Shown in pieces: positions 33,511-41,655 of a stretch of DNA of 64,000 nucleotides. The stretch's first letter is position 1, and each line of letters starts with the position of its first letter. The DNA lies in the NCBI GenBank assembly GCA_910578065.1, contig CAJTPB010000001.1:38051-102050 (forward strand), given 5' to 3'. Made by a program: the position numbers and the translations under genes. This DNA is from an uncultured Christensenella sp. (GTDB taxonomy: Bacteria > Bacillota > Clostridia > Christensenellales > Borkfalkiaceae). The notes under the pieces are model-generated. The model made no database searches. It was given only the letters and a program-made list of their open reading frames with translations, and had not been told where the DNA came from.

Positions 33511-34629
33511 TTACGCCCTCTCTACCCGCACGACGGGATCTACGCCGAGCAAGCGCACCACGCGCACGATCTCCCGCTCCGCTTCCCGCTCGCTTTTGGG
33601 GCAGGAATAGGGGATCGTCACTTCGAAAATCGCCTTCGATACCCTTTCCCCGCGCACAAGGCGGAAGTCGTGCACCCCGAACGAAGCGTCTACCGCGCAA
33701 ACCGCTTCGATCACGCGCGCTTTTAACGAAACCGCTTCGCGATCGTCCGTTACAACGGGATCTAAATGCGCCGTTAAAAGCACGCCCGTTTCCTCTTCTA
33801 CCGCCCGTTCGATCGCGTCGATCCGCTCGTGCGAAAGAAGGACGGAAACGGCAGCGTCCATTTCGATATGCACGCTTGCATAGTACGTTTCCGGTCCGAA
33901 TGCAAACACCTGCAAGTCGTGAAGTCCAAGCACACCTTCGCCGCTTAACGCCAATTCGCGGATACGCTCGATCAGCTTTTCATCGGGCGCCTGCCCCAAC
34001 AGCTTACTGCCCGCCTCGCGGAAAATCGCGATTCCTTCCCATACGATAAACAGCGCGACGAAAATACCCGCCCAGCCGTCCGCAGGCAAATCCGCATAGC
34101 GGGAAACGACGGTGCCGATCAACACTGCCGAGGTAGCAATACAGTCGCAAACGGAATCGGCGGCGATTGCCCGCAGCGCGTCCGACTGCAATTTTTTGCC
34201 TTGACGGCGAAAATAAACGAACATGCCCCCTTTTACCGCAATGGAGATTCCCAATACCGTATATACCGCAAATCCGCCTGCGGAAAGTTCACCCGAAACG
34301 ACTTTTTCGATCGATTCGCGGAAAAGTTCCACCGCAAGCACCAACACAAGAAACGCGATCGCCATCGAAGCGACGTATTCTGCACGGCGGTGCCCGTAAG
34401 GGTGCTCTTTATCGGCAGGCTTTGCGGCAATGCGAAAGGATACAAGGGTGACGGCTCCGCTTCCGCAGTCGCTTAAATTGTTAAAACCGTCCGCGATCAC
34501 CGAAATCAAACCGAACAGCGCGCCGATCGTGATCTTCGCGCATGCAAGGCAAAAATTTAAAACGATGCCTACGATCCCCGCCAAACTGCCCGCTTTGGTG
34601 CGCGCGGCGGCGCAAGTTTTATTTTCCAT
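33511..34629 (-). CDS. Cation diffusion facilitator family transporter
   Basis: The 372-residue CDF transporter exports divalent metals such as Zn, Mn, Fe or Cd in exchange for protons. Six membrane spans lie in residues 15-215. The metal-site sequences are ADGFNNLSDCGSG in span 2 with the HPYGHRRAEYVAS loop, and DSVCDCIATSAV in span 5. The cytoplasmic ferredoxin-like domain (from about 225) ends with an extra basic/acidic segment longer than in minimal CDFs. The start at 34629 was chosen at the first Met before the conserved region; the frame extends upstream through the repeat spacer without homology. Which metal is exported cannot be told. Confidence 0.9.
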   Translation of the reverse strand: MENKTCAAARTKAGSLAGIVGIVLNFCLACAKITIGALFGLISVIADGFNNLSDCGSGAVTLVSFRIAAKPADKEHPYGHRRAEYVASMAIAFLVLVLAVELFRESIEKVVSGELSAGGFAVYTVLGISIAVKGGMFVYFRRQGKKLQSDALRAIAADSVCDCIATSAVLIGTVVSRYADLPADGWAGIFVALFIVWEGIAIFREAGSKLLGQAPDEKLIERIRELALSGEGVLGLHDLQVFAFGPETYYASVHIEMDAAVSVLLSHERIDAIERAVEEETGVLLTAHLDPVVTDDREAVSLKARVIEAVCAVDASFGVHDFRLVRGERVSKAIFEVTIPYSCPKSEREAEREIVRVVRLLGVDPVVRVERA

Positions 34630-34670
34630 ACTGTTATTATACACCTTTCGCGTTACTTTGTCACACGCTT

Positions 34671-34850
34671 TTCTTGATTGAATTTCATTTGCGCTGCGAA
34701 TCGGCTTTCTAAAATATTTATATCGCTTTCCGCTTTTACATTGCAATTCCCGCCGAATACCGCCATATACGTTTCTTAATTGAATGTAATTTGCTCTATG
34801 AATCGGCACTTTAAAATTTTTATAATACATTCCTTATCTTATATCGTAGT
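34671..34850. repeat. Two-copy degenerate tandem repeat, 102-bp spacing
   Basis: TTCTTGATTGAATTTCATTT at 34671 and TTCTTAATTGAATGTAATTT at 34773 begin two similar blocks (GAATCGGC followed by TTTATAT-like tracts in both). The remaining spacer to 35076 shows no gene; I see no clear promoter for mazF in it. Confidence 0.65.
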
Positions 34851-35076
34851 TTCCGTTAATTATCCCCCTTTTTGCCGCCTTGTACCAAAAATCAAATTGC
34901 AATATCCGCTATTATACAAATCATAACCTCGCCCAACACATTCGAATCACCGCACGCGATATAGGTTTAAAAGGGAAACATATGGGGAATAACTGAGCTG
35001 CGGCGGGCAAAATTCTTTTTCGTTACATAAAATGAATCGGAGGGGAATTTGCCTACGAAAGAAGGAGCATTTTTAT

Positions 35077-35436
35077 ATGAACGTCAAACGCGGAGAACTA
35101 TACTATGCGGATTTATCCCCCGTGGTGGGGAGCGAGCAAGGCGGCGTGCGCCCCGTGCTTGTGGTGCAAAACGATACGGGAAACAGATATTCCCCCACCG
35201 TGATCGCGGCGGCAGTTACAAGCAAAATACACAAAGCGCGCCTGCCCACCCATATCGAACTGCCGCAGGCATTCGGTCTTGCAAAAGACAGCGTAATTTT
35301 ATTGGAACAGATCCGCACCATCGATAAAAAACGGTTAATGTCCCGCATCGGCGAACTTCCGCCCGCTACGATGTCGCGCGTGAACCGCGCGATTTTGATC
35401 AGTTTGGGCTTCGACGATCAAGCATACCGCGCATAA
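35077..35436 (+). CDS. mazF: MazF/NdoA-type endoribonuclease toxin, without adjacent antitoxin
   Basis: The 119-residue PemK/MazF-family mRNA interferase has the opening VKRGELYYADLSPVVGSEQGGVRPVLVVQND, the conserved arginine/threonine region (VIAAAVTSKIHKARLPTHIE) and EQIRTIDKKRL. This form matches NdoA of Bacillus. The start at 35077 has an AAGGAG site. No antitoxin gene precedes it: the 440 bases upstream contain only repeats. The antitoxin may be encoded elsewhere, or the upstream region may have lost it. A terminator follows. Confidence 0.93.
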   Translation: MNVKRGELYYADLSPVVGSEQGGVRPVLVVQNDTGNRYSPTVIAAAVTSKIHKARLPTHIELPQAFGLAKDSVILLEQIRTIDKKRLMSRIGELPPATMSRVNRAILISLGFDDQAYRA

Positions 35437-35440
35437 CAAA

Positions 35441-35475
35441 CCCCGCTTCTTAAAAGGAAGCGGGGTTTCTGTTTT
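35441..35475 (+). terminator. Intrinsic terminator of mazF
   Basis: CCCCGCTTC pairs with GAAGCGGGG, loop of 7, followed by TTTCTGTTTT. Confidence 0.92.
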
Positions 35476-35500
35476 AATACAATAAATATTTTTAAAACAT

Positions 35501-36694
35501 TCAGCCATCTATCGTTGCCAGTAACACCATCAAATAAAGTTGACGCCAATTCCCCCCGTCTTTCCCTACGGATTGCGGATTATTACCCAACGAACGACTT
35601 CTGTCAATGGTCGTTGCCACGAGATCCGCACCGATTTTTGACAGTATTGTTTTAGGAGGTTGCTTCCAATTATAGTATCCATCACTTTCTACTTTTAATA
35701 ATGCTCGAAATGCGCCTAAAATAGGATAAATAAATCCGTTTGGAACAGTGTATTGTTTTTCTCTTTGGAAAAATCTTGTTTTAAAATACTCTGTATTCCG
35801 ATCGTTTTTAACGCCAACCCCGCTGACCAAGCCGAACTTACCGGATGAATTTTTTTGTTTATAATATACGCCTATATTTTCTTCGATTGTATCGTACAAA
35901 TCTAAAATATCCATCATAACGCGAGACATTTTTACAAACGGGTTTTCCAATGTATTGCCGTTTTGATTGTATTCTGCTATATAATTATCTACACATTTTT
36001 TCTTCCCACTGTATGATATTACCGCAGCATCTTCCCGCGAAGGATATTGCTTTAAATTAAACATAGAAAGAATTGCAATTAAATCGGAAACATCTACGTC
36101 GCCTTGTTCATTTTCCTTAAAGTAAACTTTGCTTACAAGATCGCTTTGCGGCGCATAAAGTACCGCTTTAATAATGTCAAACTTTTTTTCAAGTTCGGCA
36201 ATCGATTTATCTTCTACCTGTGTCGACGTGTTGCGCGCCGCTGCAAGATCTTGAAATATCCCCTCTACCCCAATCAAAATTTCAATTTTTACGAATTGCC
36301 TTCCTCTTTCGATCGCATCCGAATTTTCCGTAATAATTTTATAGGTATGTCCGCCATCGATATCGCCGTGCACCTCATCGTCGATAAAAGACAAAGTCAA
36401 TTCGTTATTGTAATTGTTAAAAGTCAAACTGTCAACCGAAAGTAACAATCCGCGGTTTAAAAGATAAAACTTTTCGTTATTCGTCAATAACGATTCTTTT
36501 ATCTTTTTCGGTACCGTCTTAGTTAACTTTTGCTCGCGCGGATTCGTCTTCATCGGTATATCCGACGGCAAATCGCGTACATCGCATACGGCAATGTACA
36601 TTTCTTCTGCATTGTCACTTTCGCTACGGCGGTAAGGGTTTGGAATCTTTCTTAAAGATTCGATATGAAATTTGATTGTTTTGTTGATTTCCAT
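35501..36694 (-). CDS. AIPR-family protein (abortive infection/phage resistance)
   Basis: The 397-residue protein resembles the AIPR family (PF10592), first found in abortive phage-infection loci. Matching features are FYLLNRGLLLSVDSLTF, DEVHGDIDGGHTYKII and the following IEILIGVEGIFQDLAAARNTSTQVEDKSI. It is shorter than many members, and I cannot assign a catalytic site. Codon use and A+T content differ from the flanking core genes, in keeping with horizontal gain. The ATG at 36694 follows AAGGAAGG at good spacing. Its promoter (TTGTCA-17-TAGAAT) overlaps that of the divergent controller-like regulator, and both touch one palindrome, so the two genes form a regulated pair. No methylase or helicase accompanies them. 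Confidence 0.7.
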   Translation of the reverse strand: MEINKTIKFHIESLRKIPNPYRRSESDNAEEMYIAVCDVRDLPSDIPMKTNPREQKLTKTVPKKIKESLLTNNEKFYLLNRGLLLSVDSLTFNNYNNELTLSFIDDEVHGDIDGGHTYKIITENSDAIERGRQFVKIEILIGVEGIFQDLAAARNTSTQVEDKSIAELEKKFDIIKAVLYAPQSDLVSKVYFKENEQGDVDVSDLIAILSMFNLKQYPSREDAAVISYSGKKKCVDNYIAEYNQNGNTLENPFVKMSRVMMDILDLYDTIEENIGVYYKQKNSSGKFGLVSGVGVKNDRNTEYFKTRFFQREKQYTVPNGFIYPILGAFRALLKVESDGYYNWKQPPKTILSKIGADLVATTIDRSRSLGNNPQSVGKDGGNWRQLYLMVLLATIDG

Positions 36695-36751
36695 AATCAA
36701 CCTTCCTTATATTTATTTCCAATACGCGAATCCTCGCCATCGGATATTCTA

Positions 36752-36803
36752 ATTCTATCACATCACTTTTTGTTTGACAACGCTATATATAGCGTTGTAT
36801 AAT
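36752..36803. promoter_or_regulatory. Overlapping divergent promoters with a perfect 22-bp palindromic operator
   Basis: Plus strand: TTGACA (36774-36779), 18-base spacer, TATAAT (36798-36803). Minus strand: TTGTCA (36775-36780), 17-base spacer, TAGAAT (36752-36757). The palindrome 36777-36798 has the half-site ACAACGCTATA and its exact complement. It fills the plus-strand spacer and covers part of both -35 boxes, so one bound dimer could block both promoters. Confidence 0.85.
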
Positions 36804-36809
36804 AAAATT

Positions 36810-37040
36810 ATGAACTTAAATATTTCTTCTATCGATTATATCTTTGGACAAACTTTAAGAAAAATACGGGAAGGTCACAATATGTCACAAATGGAGTTTG
36901 CAGACTATTGCGGAATCAGCCTCGCCTATTACGGAAGAGTAGAACTCGGCAGGCATAGCCTTACCGTTTCTGCCTGTTATAAAATCAGTCAAGCGCTCGG
37001 CATTCGATTAGCTGATCTGTTTTCCGACTTAGTCGAATAA
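36810..37040 (+). CDS. Controller-like XRE regulator of the AIPR gene, probably leaderless
   Basis: This 76-residue protein is almost entirely an XRE HTH (TLRKIREGHNMSQMEFADYCGISLAYYGRVELGRHSLTVSACYKISQAL), the size and form of the C (controller) proteins of restriction-modification systems. The ATG at 36810 begins six bases after the -10 box, so the transcript probably starts on the A of the ATG; no ribosome site exists upstream. The 22-bp palindrome between -35 and -10 is the likely binding site, giving autoregulation and control of the divergent AIPR gene. It ends at a hairpin shared with pnp. Confidence 0.85.
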   Translation: MNLNISSIDYIFGQTLRKIREGHNMSQMEFADYCGISLAYYGRVELGRHSLTVSACYKISQALGIRLADLFSDLVE

Positions 37041-37075
37041 AAAAGAGACAAGGCATTTACCTTGTCTCTTTTTTA
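37039..37075. terminator. Bidirectional terminator between the XRE gene and pnp
   Basis: AAAAAAGAGACAAGG pairs perfectly with CCTTGTCTCTTTTTT across a short loop, with T-runs on both strands. Confidence 0.92.
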
Positions 37076-37076
37076 T

Positions 37077-39173
37077 TTAAGCCATTTTTTCGAGCAGTTT
37101 AAAGTCGATTCCCTTTTCGCCGATTTTAATAATTTCCACCTTAACGGTATCGCCGATCGCAAGAACGTCTTCTACCGTTTCGATGCGCTTATCGCTCATT
37201 TTGGAAATGTGGATCATACCGTCTTTTCCGGGAGCGAACTCGACGAACGCGCCCACTTTGGAAAGGATTCTTACGACCGTTCCCAAGAACCTGTCGCCCA
37301 CTTCGGGATCGTGCGCAATCGATTCGACGATCGACTTCGCGCGGAGCGCCGCTTCGGGATCGCCGTAAGAAGCGATGCACACGGTGCCGTCTTCTTCGAT
37401 ATCGATTTTTGTTCCCGTTTCCGCAATGATCGAGTTGATGACCTTGCCCTGTTTCCCCACCACGTCGCCGATTTTTTCGGGATTGATTTTAAAGGAAATA
37501 ATGCGAGGCGCGTATTTGGAAAGGTCGGGCGCAACTTCGGGCACGCATTCGAGCATTTTGGAAAGGATAAACTGTCTGCCTTCGTTCGCCTGCTCGATCG
37601 CGGTGTGCATGATCTCTTCCGAAATACCTTTGATTTTAATATCCATTTGGATCGCGGTAATACCGTTTTGCGTACCCGCAACCTTAAAGTCCATATCGCC
37701 GAGGAAGTCTTCCAGCCCCTGAATATCGGTAAGCACGCGGAATTCGCCCGTTTCTTGATTTTTGATCAAACCCATTGCAACGCCCGCAACGGGAGCTTTA
37801 ATGGGAACGCCCGCGTCCATCAGCGCCATGGTGGAACCGCATACGGACGCCATAGAGGAAGATCCGTTGGAAGAAAGAATATCGTTTACCACGCGAATCG
37901 CATAGGGGAACGCTTCTTCCGAAGGGATAACGGGGATAAGCGCGCGTTCCGCAAGCGCGCCGTGACCGATTTCGCGGCGGCCGGGGCTGCGCAGTGCTTT
38001 CGCTTCGCCCGTGCAGTATCCGGGAAAGTTATATTGGTGCATGTAACGCTTTGCGGTTTCTTCGTCTAATCCTTCCAACTTCTGCGCCGCCGCCATCATA
38101 TCGAGCGTGCAGGTTGTAAGCGTTTGCGTCTGTCCTCTTGTGAAAATCGCCGAGCCGTGTACGCGGGGCAAAATGTGCCGTTCGCACCAAATGGGACGCA
38201 CGTCTTTCAACCCTCTGCCGTCGGGGCGGATCCCCTTATCGAAAATCTTTGCGCGTACTTTCTCTTTGGTGAGGTAGTACAAGCTGTCTTTGATCTCGCG
38301 CTTGTTTTCGGGATAAATTTCCGCAAAGTGCGCAAGCGTTTCTTCTTCTACCTGCGCCTGACGCGCTTCACGTTCTTGACGGTCGAACGTTTCGATCGCC
38401 CAATCTACCTTTTCGCCCGCATAAGCGCGCACTTCTTTATCGAGTGCTTCGGGAATGTGATACAGTTCGATCTCCTTTTTGGGTTTGCCCGCTACGGGAA
38501 CGATCTTCTCTTCGATAAACGAGCAGATCTTTGCGATTTCTTTATGACCGAACATGATCGCGCCTACCATTTCTTCGTTCGAAACTTCGTCTGCGCCCGC
38601 TTCGATCATTAAAATCGCGTCTTTCGTGCCCGCGAGATTCAAATGGATCGCGCTCTTTTCGCGCTGTTCCGCATCGGGATTGATCACGTAATTTCCGTCT
38701 ACCAAGCCCACTACGACGGAACCGGTAGGTCCCGCCCAAGGGATATCGGAAATCGCGATCGCGATGGAAGAACCGATCATAGCGAGCGGTTCGGGCGAAA
38801 CGTCCGGCTCTACCGAAAGCGCAGTCGCCACAACGACGACGTCGTTAAACAATCCTTTGGGGAAGAGCGGGCGAAGAGGACGGTCGATTAGGCGCGCCGT
38901 TAAAATCGCTTTATCGCTCGCCCTGCCCTCCCTTCTTTTAAAGCCGCCGGGGATCTTGCCCACTGCGTACATTTTTTCTTCGTAATCTACCTGCAAGGGG
39001 AAGAAATCCATTCCCTCTCTGGGCGCGGGCGACATACATACCGTTACCATAACGGCGGTTTCCCCGCAGCGCACAACGCATGCGCCGTTCGCCTGCTCGG
39101 TGTACTTGCCCGTTTCGACGACGACTTCTCTGCCGCCGACGTTCATTTTGAATTCTTTACAATTCTGCGTCAT
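37077..39173 (-). CDS. pnp: Polynucleotide phosphorylase
   Basis: The 698-residue 3'-5' exoribonuclease degrades mRNA phosphorolytically and is part of the degradosome-like network. Two RNase PH domains are present (about 10-215, including PGGFKRREGRASDKAILTARLIDRPLRPLFP, and 315-535, with GRREIGHGALAERAL and SSNGSSSMASVCG). A KH domain (560-615, IGDVVGKQGKVINSIIAETG) and an S1 domain (622-695) follow. It lies downstream of rpsO, the order conserved from Bacillota to Proteobacteria. Confidence 0.97.
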   Translation of the reverse strand: MTQNCKEFKMNVGGREVVVETGKYTEQANGACVVRCGETAVMVTVCMSPAPREGMDFFPLQVDYEEKMYAVGKIPGGFKRREGRASDKAILTARLIDRPLRPLFPKGLFNDVVVVATALSVEPDVSPEPLAMIGSSIAIAISDIPWAGPTGSVVVGLVDGNYVINPDAEQREKSAIHLNLAGTKDAILMIEAGADEVSNEEMVGAIMFGHKEIAKICSFIEEKIVPVAGKPKKEIELYHIPEALDKEVRAYAGEKVDWAIETFDRQEREARQAQVEEETLAHFAEIYPENKREIKDSLYYLTKEKVRAKIFDKGIRPDGRGLKDVRPIWCERHILPRVHGSAIFTRGQTQTLTTCTLDMMAAAQKLEGLDEETAKRYMHQYNFPGYCTGEAKALRSPGRREIGHGALAERALIPVIPSEEAFPYAIRVVNDILSSNGSSSMASVCGSTMALMDAGVPIKAPVAGVAMGLIKNQETGEFRVLTDIQGLEDFLGDMDFKVAGTQNGITAIQMDIKIKGISEEIMHTAIEQANEGRQFILSKMLECVPEVAPDLSKYAPRIISFKINPEKIGDVVGKQGKVINSIIAETGTKIDIEEDGTVCIASYGDPEAALRAKSIVESIAHDPEVGDRFLGTVVRILSKVGAFVEFAPGKDGMIHISKMSDKRIETVEDVLAIGDTVKVEIIKIGEKGIDFKLLEKMA

Positions 39174-39202
39174 AATTTTACTCCTTTCACTCCGATTCTT
39201 TT

Positions 39203-39228
39203 CCCCGTTCCGCCGCCTGGCGGAGGGG
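39203..39228 (-). promoter_or_regulatory. Stem-loop in the pnp leader
   Basis: CCCC-GTT-CCGCC pairs with GGCGG-A-GGGG around a 4-base loop, 30 bases upstream of the pnp start. In other bacteria a leader stem in this position is cleaved by RNase III for pnp autocontrol; a comparable role here is inferred. Confidence 0.4.
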
Positions 39229-39239
39229 TTTTATACAAA

Positions 39240-39265
39240 AAGAGCGGACGAAAAACGCCGCTCTT
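39240..39265 (-). terminator. Terminator or attenuator between rpsO and pnp
   Basis: Minus strand: AAGAGCGG pairs with CCGCTCTT, loop of 10, followed by TTTTTGTAT. It begins eight bases past the rpsO stop and may let part of the transcription through to pnp. Confidence 0.8.
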
Positions 39266-39273
39266 ATCTGTTC

Positions 39274-39528
39274 TTACTTTCTCAACTCCAAAGCCGCGAT
39301 AACCGCTCTGTAACGCTCGATATCTTTGCTTTTCAAGTAGTCCAAAAGACCGCGGCGCTTTCCTACCATTTTTAACAGCCCGCGGCGGGAATGGTTGTCC
39401 TGCTTGTGCACTTTCAAGTGCTCGTTGAGGTGGTTGATTCTTTCCGTCAACAGTGCGATCTGCACTTCGGGAGAACCGGTGTCGCCTTCGTGTGCGGCGA
39501 ATTTTGCGATGATTTCTTGTTTTTCCAT
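39274..39528 (-). CDS. rpsO: 30S ribosomal protein S15
   Basis: The 84-residue S15 protein contains the family signature GDTGSPEVQIALLTERINHLNEHLKVHKQDNHSRRGLL. It binds 16S rRNA helices 20-22 and is needed for platform assembly. AGGAGGA precedes the ATG. The leader of about 75 bases between promoter and start could hold an S15 autoregulatory structure, as in other bacteria; I did not identify a specific one. Confidence 0.97.
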   Translation of the reverse strand: MEKQEIIAKFAAHEGDTGSPEVQIALLTERINHLNEHLKVHKQDNHSRRGLLKMVGKRRGLLDYLKSKDIERYRAVIAALELRK

Positions 39529-39609
39529 TTGCTTTTATCCTCCTATGGAACGTTTTGCGTTACGCCAAGAGATGCGTGGAGAGCGCAATTCCTCGCGTAC
39601 GACCTTATA

Positions 39610-39638
39610 AGGATACCATAATTGTAAAACTTTGTCAA
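39610..39638 (-). promoter_or_regulatory. Promoter of rpsO-pnp
   Basis: Minus strand: TTGACA (39633-39638), 17-base spacer, TATCCT (39610-39615), about 80 bases before the rpsO start. Confidence 0.8.
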
Positions 39639-39663
39639 AGGTTTTGCCGCACATTTGCAATTC

Positions 39664-41031
39664 TTATACGAAAAGTTTTTTCTTCTCTTTAATCAGTTCT
39701 TCCGTTTTGGCAAGGTAGGAAGGAATATCTTTGGGGCTGCCCAACCGCTCGATCCTGCCTTCGCCCAAAAATACTTTTTTGGAAATGGCGTTTCCGCCCG
39801 CGGCAAGATTATCCGCGCTCTCTTCCATTACGTCGATATTGTACACGGAAGCGCAGCCCTTCTTTGTCCAGCCCACGTTTTCGTGCGCGCCCGCCATGTA
39901 TTTTTGGCGGTACAAATAATACGGTTCGAAGCCCGCTTGCGTAAGCAGTTCCCGCGAACGGGCGATCATTTCCGAAAGTCTTCCCTCTTGCAGGCAAGCG
40001 ACTTCTTCTTTTAACTTTGCGCCCTTTTTCAAACAGAGCGTATGCACGGTAATGTTTTCGGGCGAAAGGGCGATCGCCTCTTTTACGCTGTTTACGAACG
40101 ATTCTGCGCTTTCCCCCGTAAGCCCCGCGATCAGATCGCAGTTGATCGAAAAGCCGTAAGGGCGCGCCGTTTCGAACGCCTCTTTCACCTGTTCCGCCGT
40201 GTGATTTCTGCCGATCGCGCGCAGCGTTTGGTTGGAAAAACTTTGCGCGTTGATGCAGATGCGCGTAACGCCGTACTCTTTGCACAGTTCCAGCTTTTCG
40301 CGCGTGAACACGTCCGGACGCCCCGCTTCCACCGTATATTCGCACTCTTGCCTGCGCACGCGGGAAACGGCTTTTAACACCCGTTCCAATTCGTCCGCTT
40401 CCAACGCGAACGGCGTGCCCCCGCCGATATACACCGAACGGAGATTTTGCACGGGCGGAAGCTGTTCCAATTCCCGCTCGATCGCGGTCAAATAATCGGG
40501 TAAATATTTCCTCGTCGCCGCAATGGGCGCGGTGATAAACGAACAGTATACGCACTTGCTGGGGCAAAAGGGAAGGGAAACGAATAAATCGCAATTGCCC
40601 TCTTTCCGTTCGTATATTCCTTTCTGCCCCTCGATCACGCGGGAAATCAAAGAAATATTTTCTTCCGAAACGCCCATTTCGCGAAAGAGCGGCTCGAACG
40701 GCTTTCCCCTTTCCAACTCGCCGTAGGCAAGGCGGGTGGGGCGGATCCCCGTAAGAGCGCCCCAAGGAAGCTGTTTTTGAAAGCGCGCGGAAAGAATGCG
40801 GTAAAGCGCAAGTTTGGAAAACCGCTTGATATACCGCTTATATTCCGTTTCTCCTTGCGCCTGCGCGCGGTTTTCGAACGTAAAGAGTTCGCCGTTTACG
40901 GTAAAGCGGTTATAAAATACCCCTCCCCGCGCTTCCGTTTGGTGGCGGATATCCAACGATTCCGCCCCTTCGAACAGGCGCACGACCTCCGAAAGTTCGT
41001 TAAAAAGATAAGGGATCTGCGCTTCGATCAT
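39664..41031 (-). CDS. hemZ: HemZ-type coproporphyrinogen dehydrogenase-like radical SAM protein
   Basis: The 455-residue protein is of the HemN/HemZ family. The radical-SAM cluster motif FCPSKCVYC places the ligands at Cys156, Cys160 and Cys163, followed by YIGGGTPFALEADEL and the EAGRPD motif. The N-terminal 140 residues are the HemZ-specific extension. HemN-type enzymes oxidatively decarboxylate coproporphyrinogen III without oxygen; for HemZ of Clostridia the true substrate is less certain, since several relatives are heme chaperones. The ATG overlaps the stop of the upstream metallo-hydrolase gene (41028-41031). It ends the relA operon. Confidence 0.88.
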   Translation of the reverse strand: MIEAQIPYLFNELSEVVRLFEGAESLDIRHQTEARGGVFYNRFTVNGELFTFENRAQAQGETEYKRYIKRFSKLALYRILSARFQKQLPWGALTGIRPTRLAYGELERGKPFEPLFREMGVSEENISLISRVIEGQKGIYERKEGNCDLFVSLPFCPSKCVYCSFITAPIAATRKYLPDYLTAIERELEQLPPVQNLRSVYIGGGTPFALEADELERVLKAVSRVRRQECEYTVEAGRPDVFTREKLELCKEYGVTRICINAQSFSNQTLRAIGRNHTAEQVKEAFETARPYGFSINCDLIAGLTGESAESFVNSVKEAIALSPENITVHTLCLKKGAKLKEEVACLQEGRLSEMIARSRELLTQAGFEPYYLYRQKYMAGAHENVGWTKKGCASVYNIDVMEESADNLAAGGNAISKKVFLGEGRIERLGSPKDIPSYLAKTEELIKEKKKLFV

Positions 41032-41639
41032 ACGCGCATGCTCTCGTTGAATTTCTTTTCGTACCCGATGGTAGTATCGGCGCCGTGCCCCGCGTATACG
41101 ATGCAATCGTCTTCGAGCGAGCGCAGCCGATACAAACTATCCTGCAACTGCCACGCGTTGCCCGTGGGAAGATCCGTTCTGCCCGCGCCGTCCGCAAACA
41201 GCGTGTCGCCCGTAAAGATACTGTTTTCGATCCGGTAACAAACGCTTCCCTCCGTGTGACCGGGGGTCGCAAGCACGGTTACGGAAATTCCGTTCAGCGT
41301 AAGCGTATCCCCGTCGTTTACGGTAAAATCCACCCTGAACGGGTCTATGGGGCATTGAAATTCTTCCGCCAAATTATCCCGCCCCTGCGCAAGCGCGACT
41401 TCCTTTTGCGAACAGCCGATCACAGCGCCGCTTTGCCGCTGCAAAATGGAACACCCGCCGATATGATCGAAATGTCCGTGCGTTAAAAGAATATGCTTGA
41501 TTAAAAGCCCCCGCTTTTTCGCTTCCAGCGCGATGCGCGGCTGTGCGGGATCGATCGCGATTGCCGTTTTTCCGTCCGCCGTTACCAAATAACTGTTTGC
41601 GGCAAACCCCTTGGGGTATAATTTAATGATATCTAACAT
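41028..41639 (-). CDS. Metallo-beta-lactamase-fold hydrolase (glyoxalase II-like)
   Basis: This 203-residue MBL-fold enzyme has the metal ligands in the motif LTHGHFDHIGG, plus the downstream His in TPGHTEGSVCY, Asp in FTGDTLFADGAGRTDL and a final HG in VYAGHGADT. This is the YcbL/glyoxalase-II-like subgroup found beside relA and hemZ in many Clostridia; its physiological thioester or other substrate is unknown. I prefer the ATG at 41639, seven bases after AGGTG, to the GTG three codons earlier. It is 16 bases behind relA and coupled to hemZ. Confidence 0.9.
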   Translation of the reverse strand: MLDIIKLYPKGFAANSYLVTADGKTAIAIDPAQPRIALEAKKRGLLIKHILLTHGHFDHIGGCSILQRQSGAVIGCSQKEVALAQGRDNLAEEFQCPIDPFRVDFTVNDGDTLTLNGISVTVLATPGHTEGSVCYRIENSIFTGDTLFADGAGRTDLPTGNAWQLQDSLYRLRSLEDDCIVYAGHGADTTIGYEKKFNESMRV

Positions 41640-41655
41640 CGTTTTCACCTGTGTA

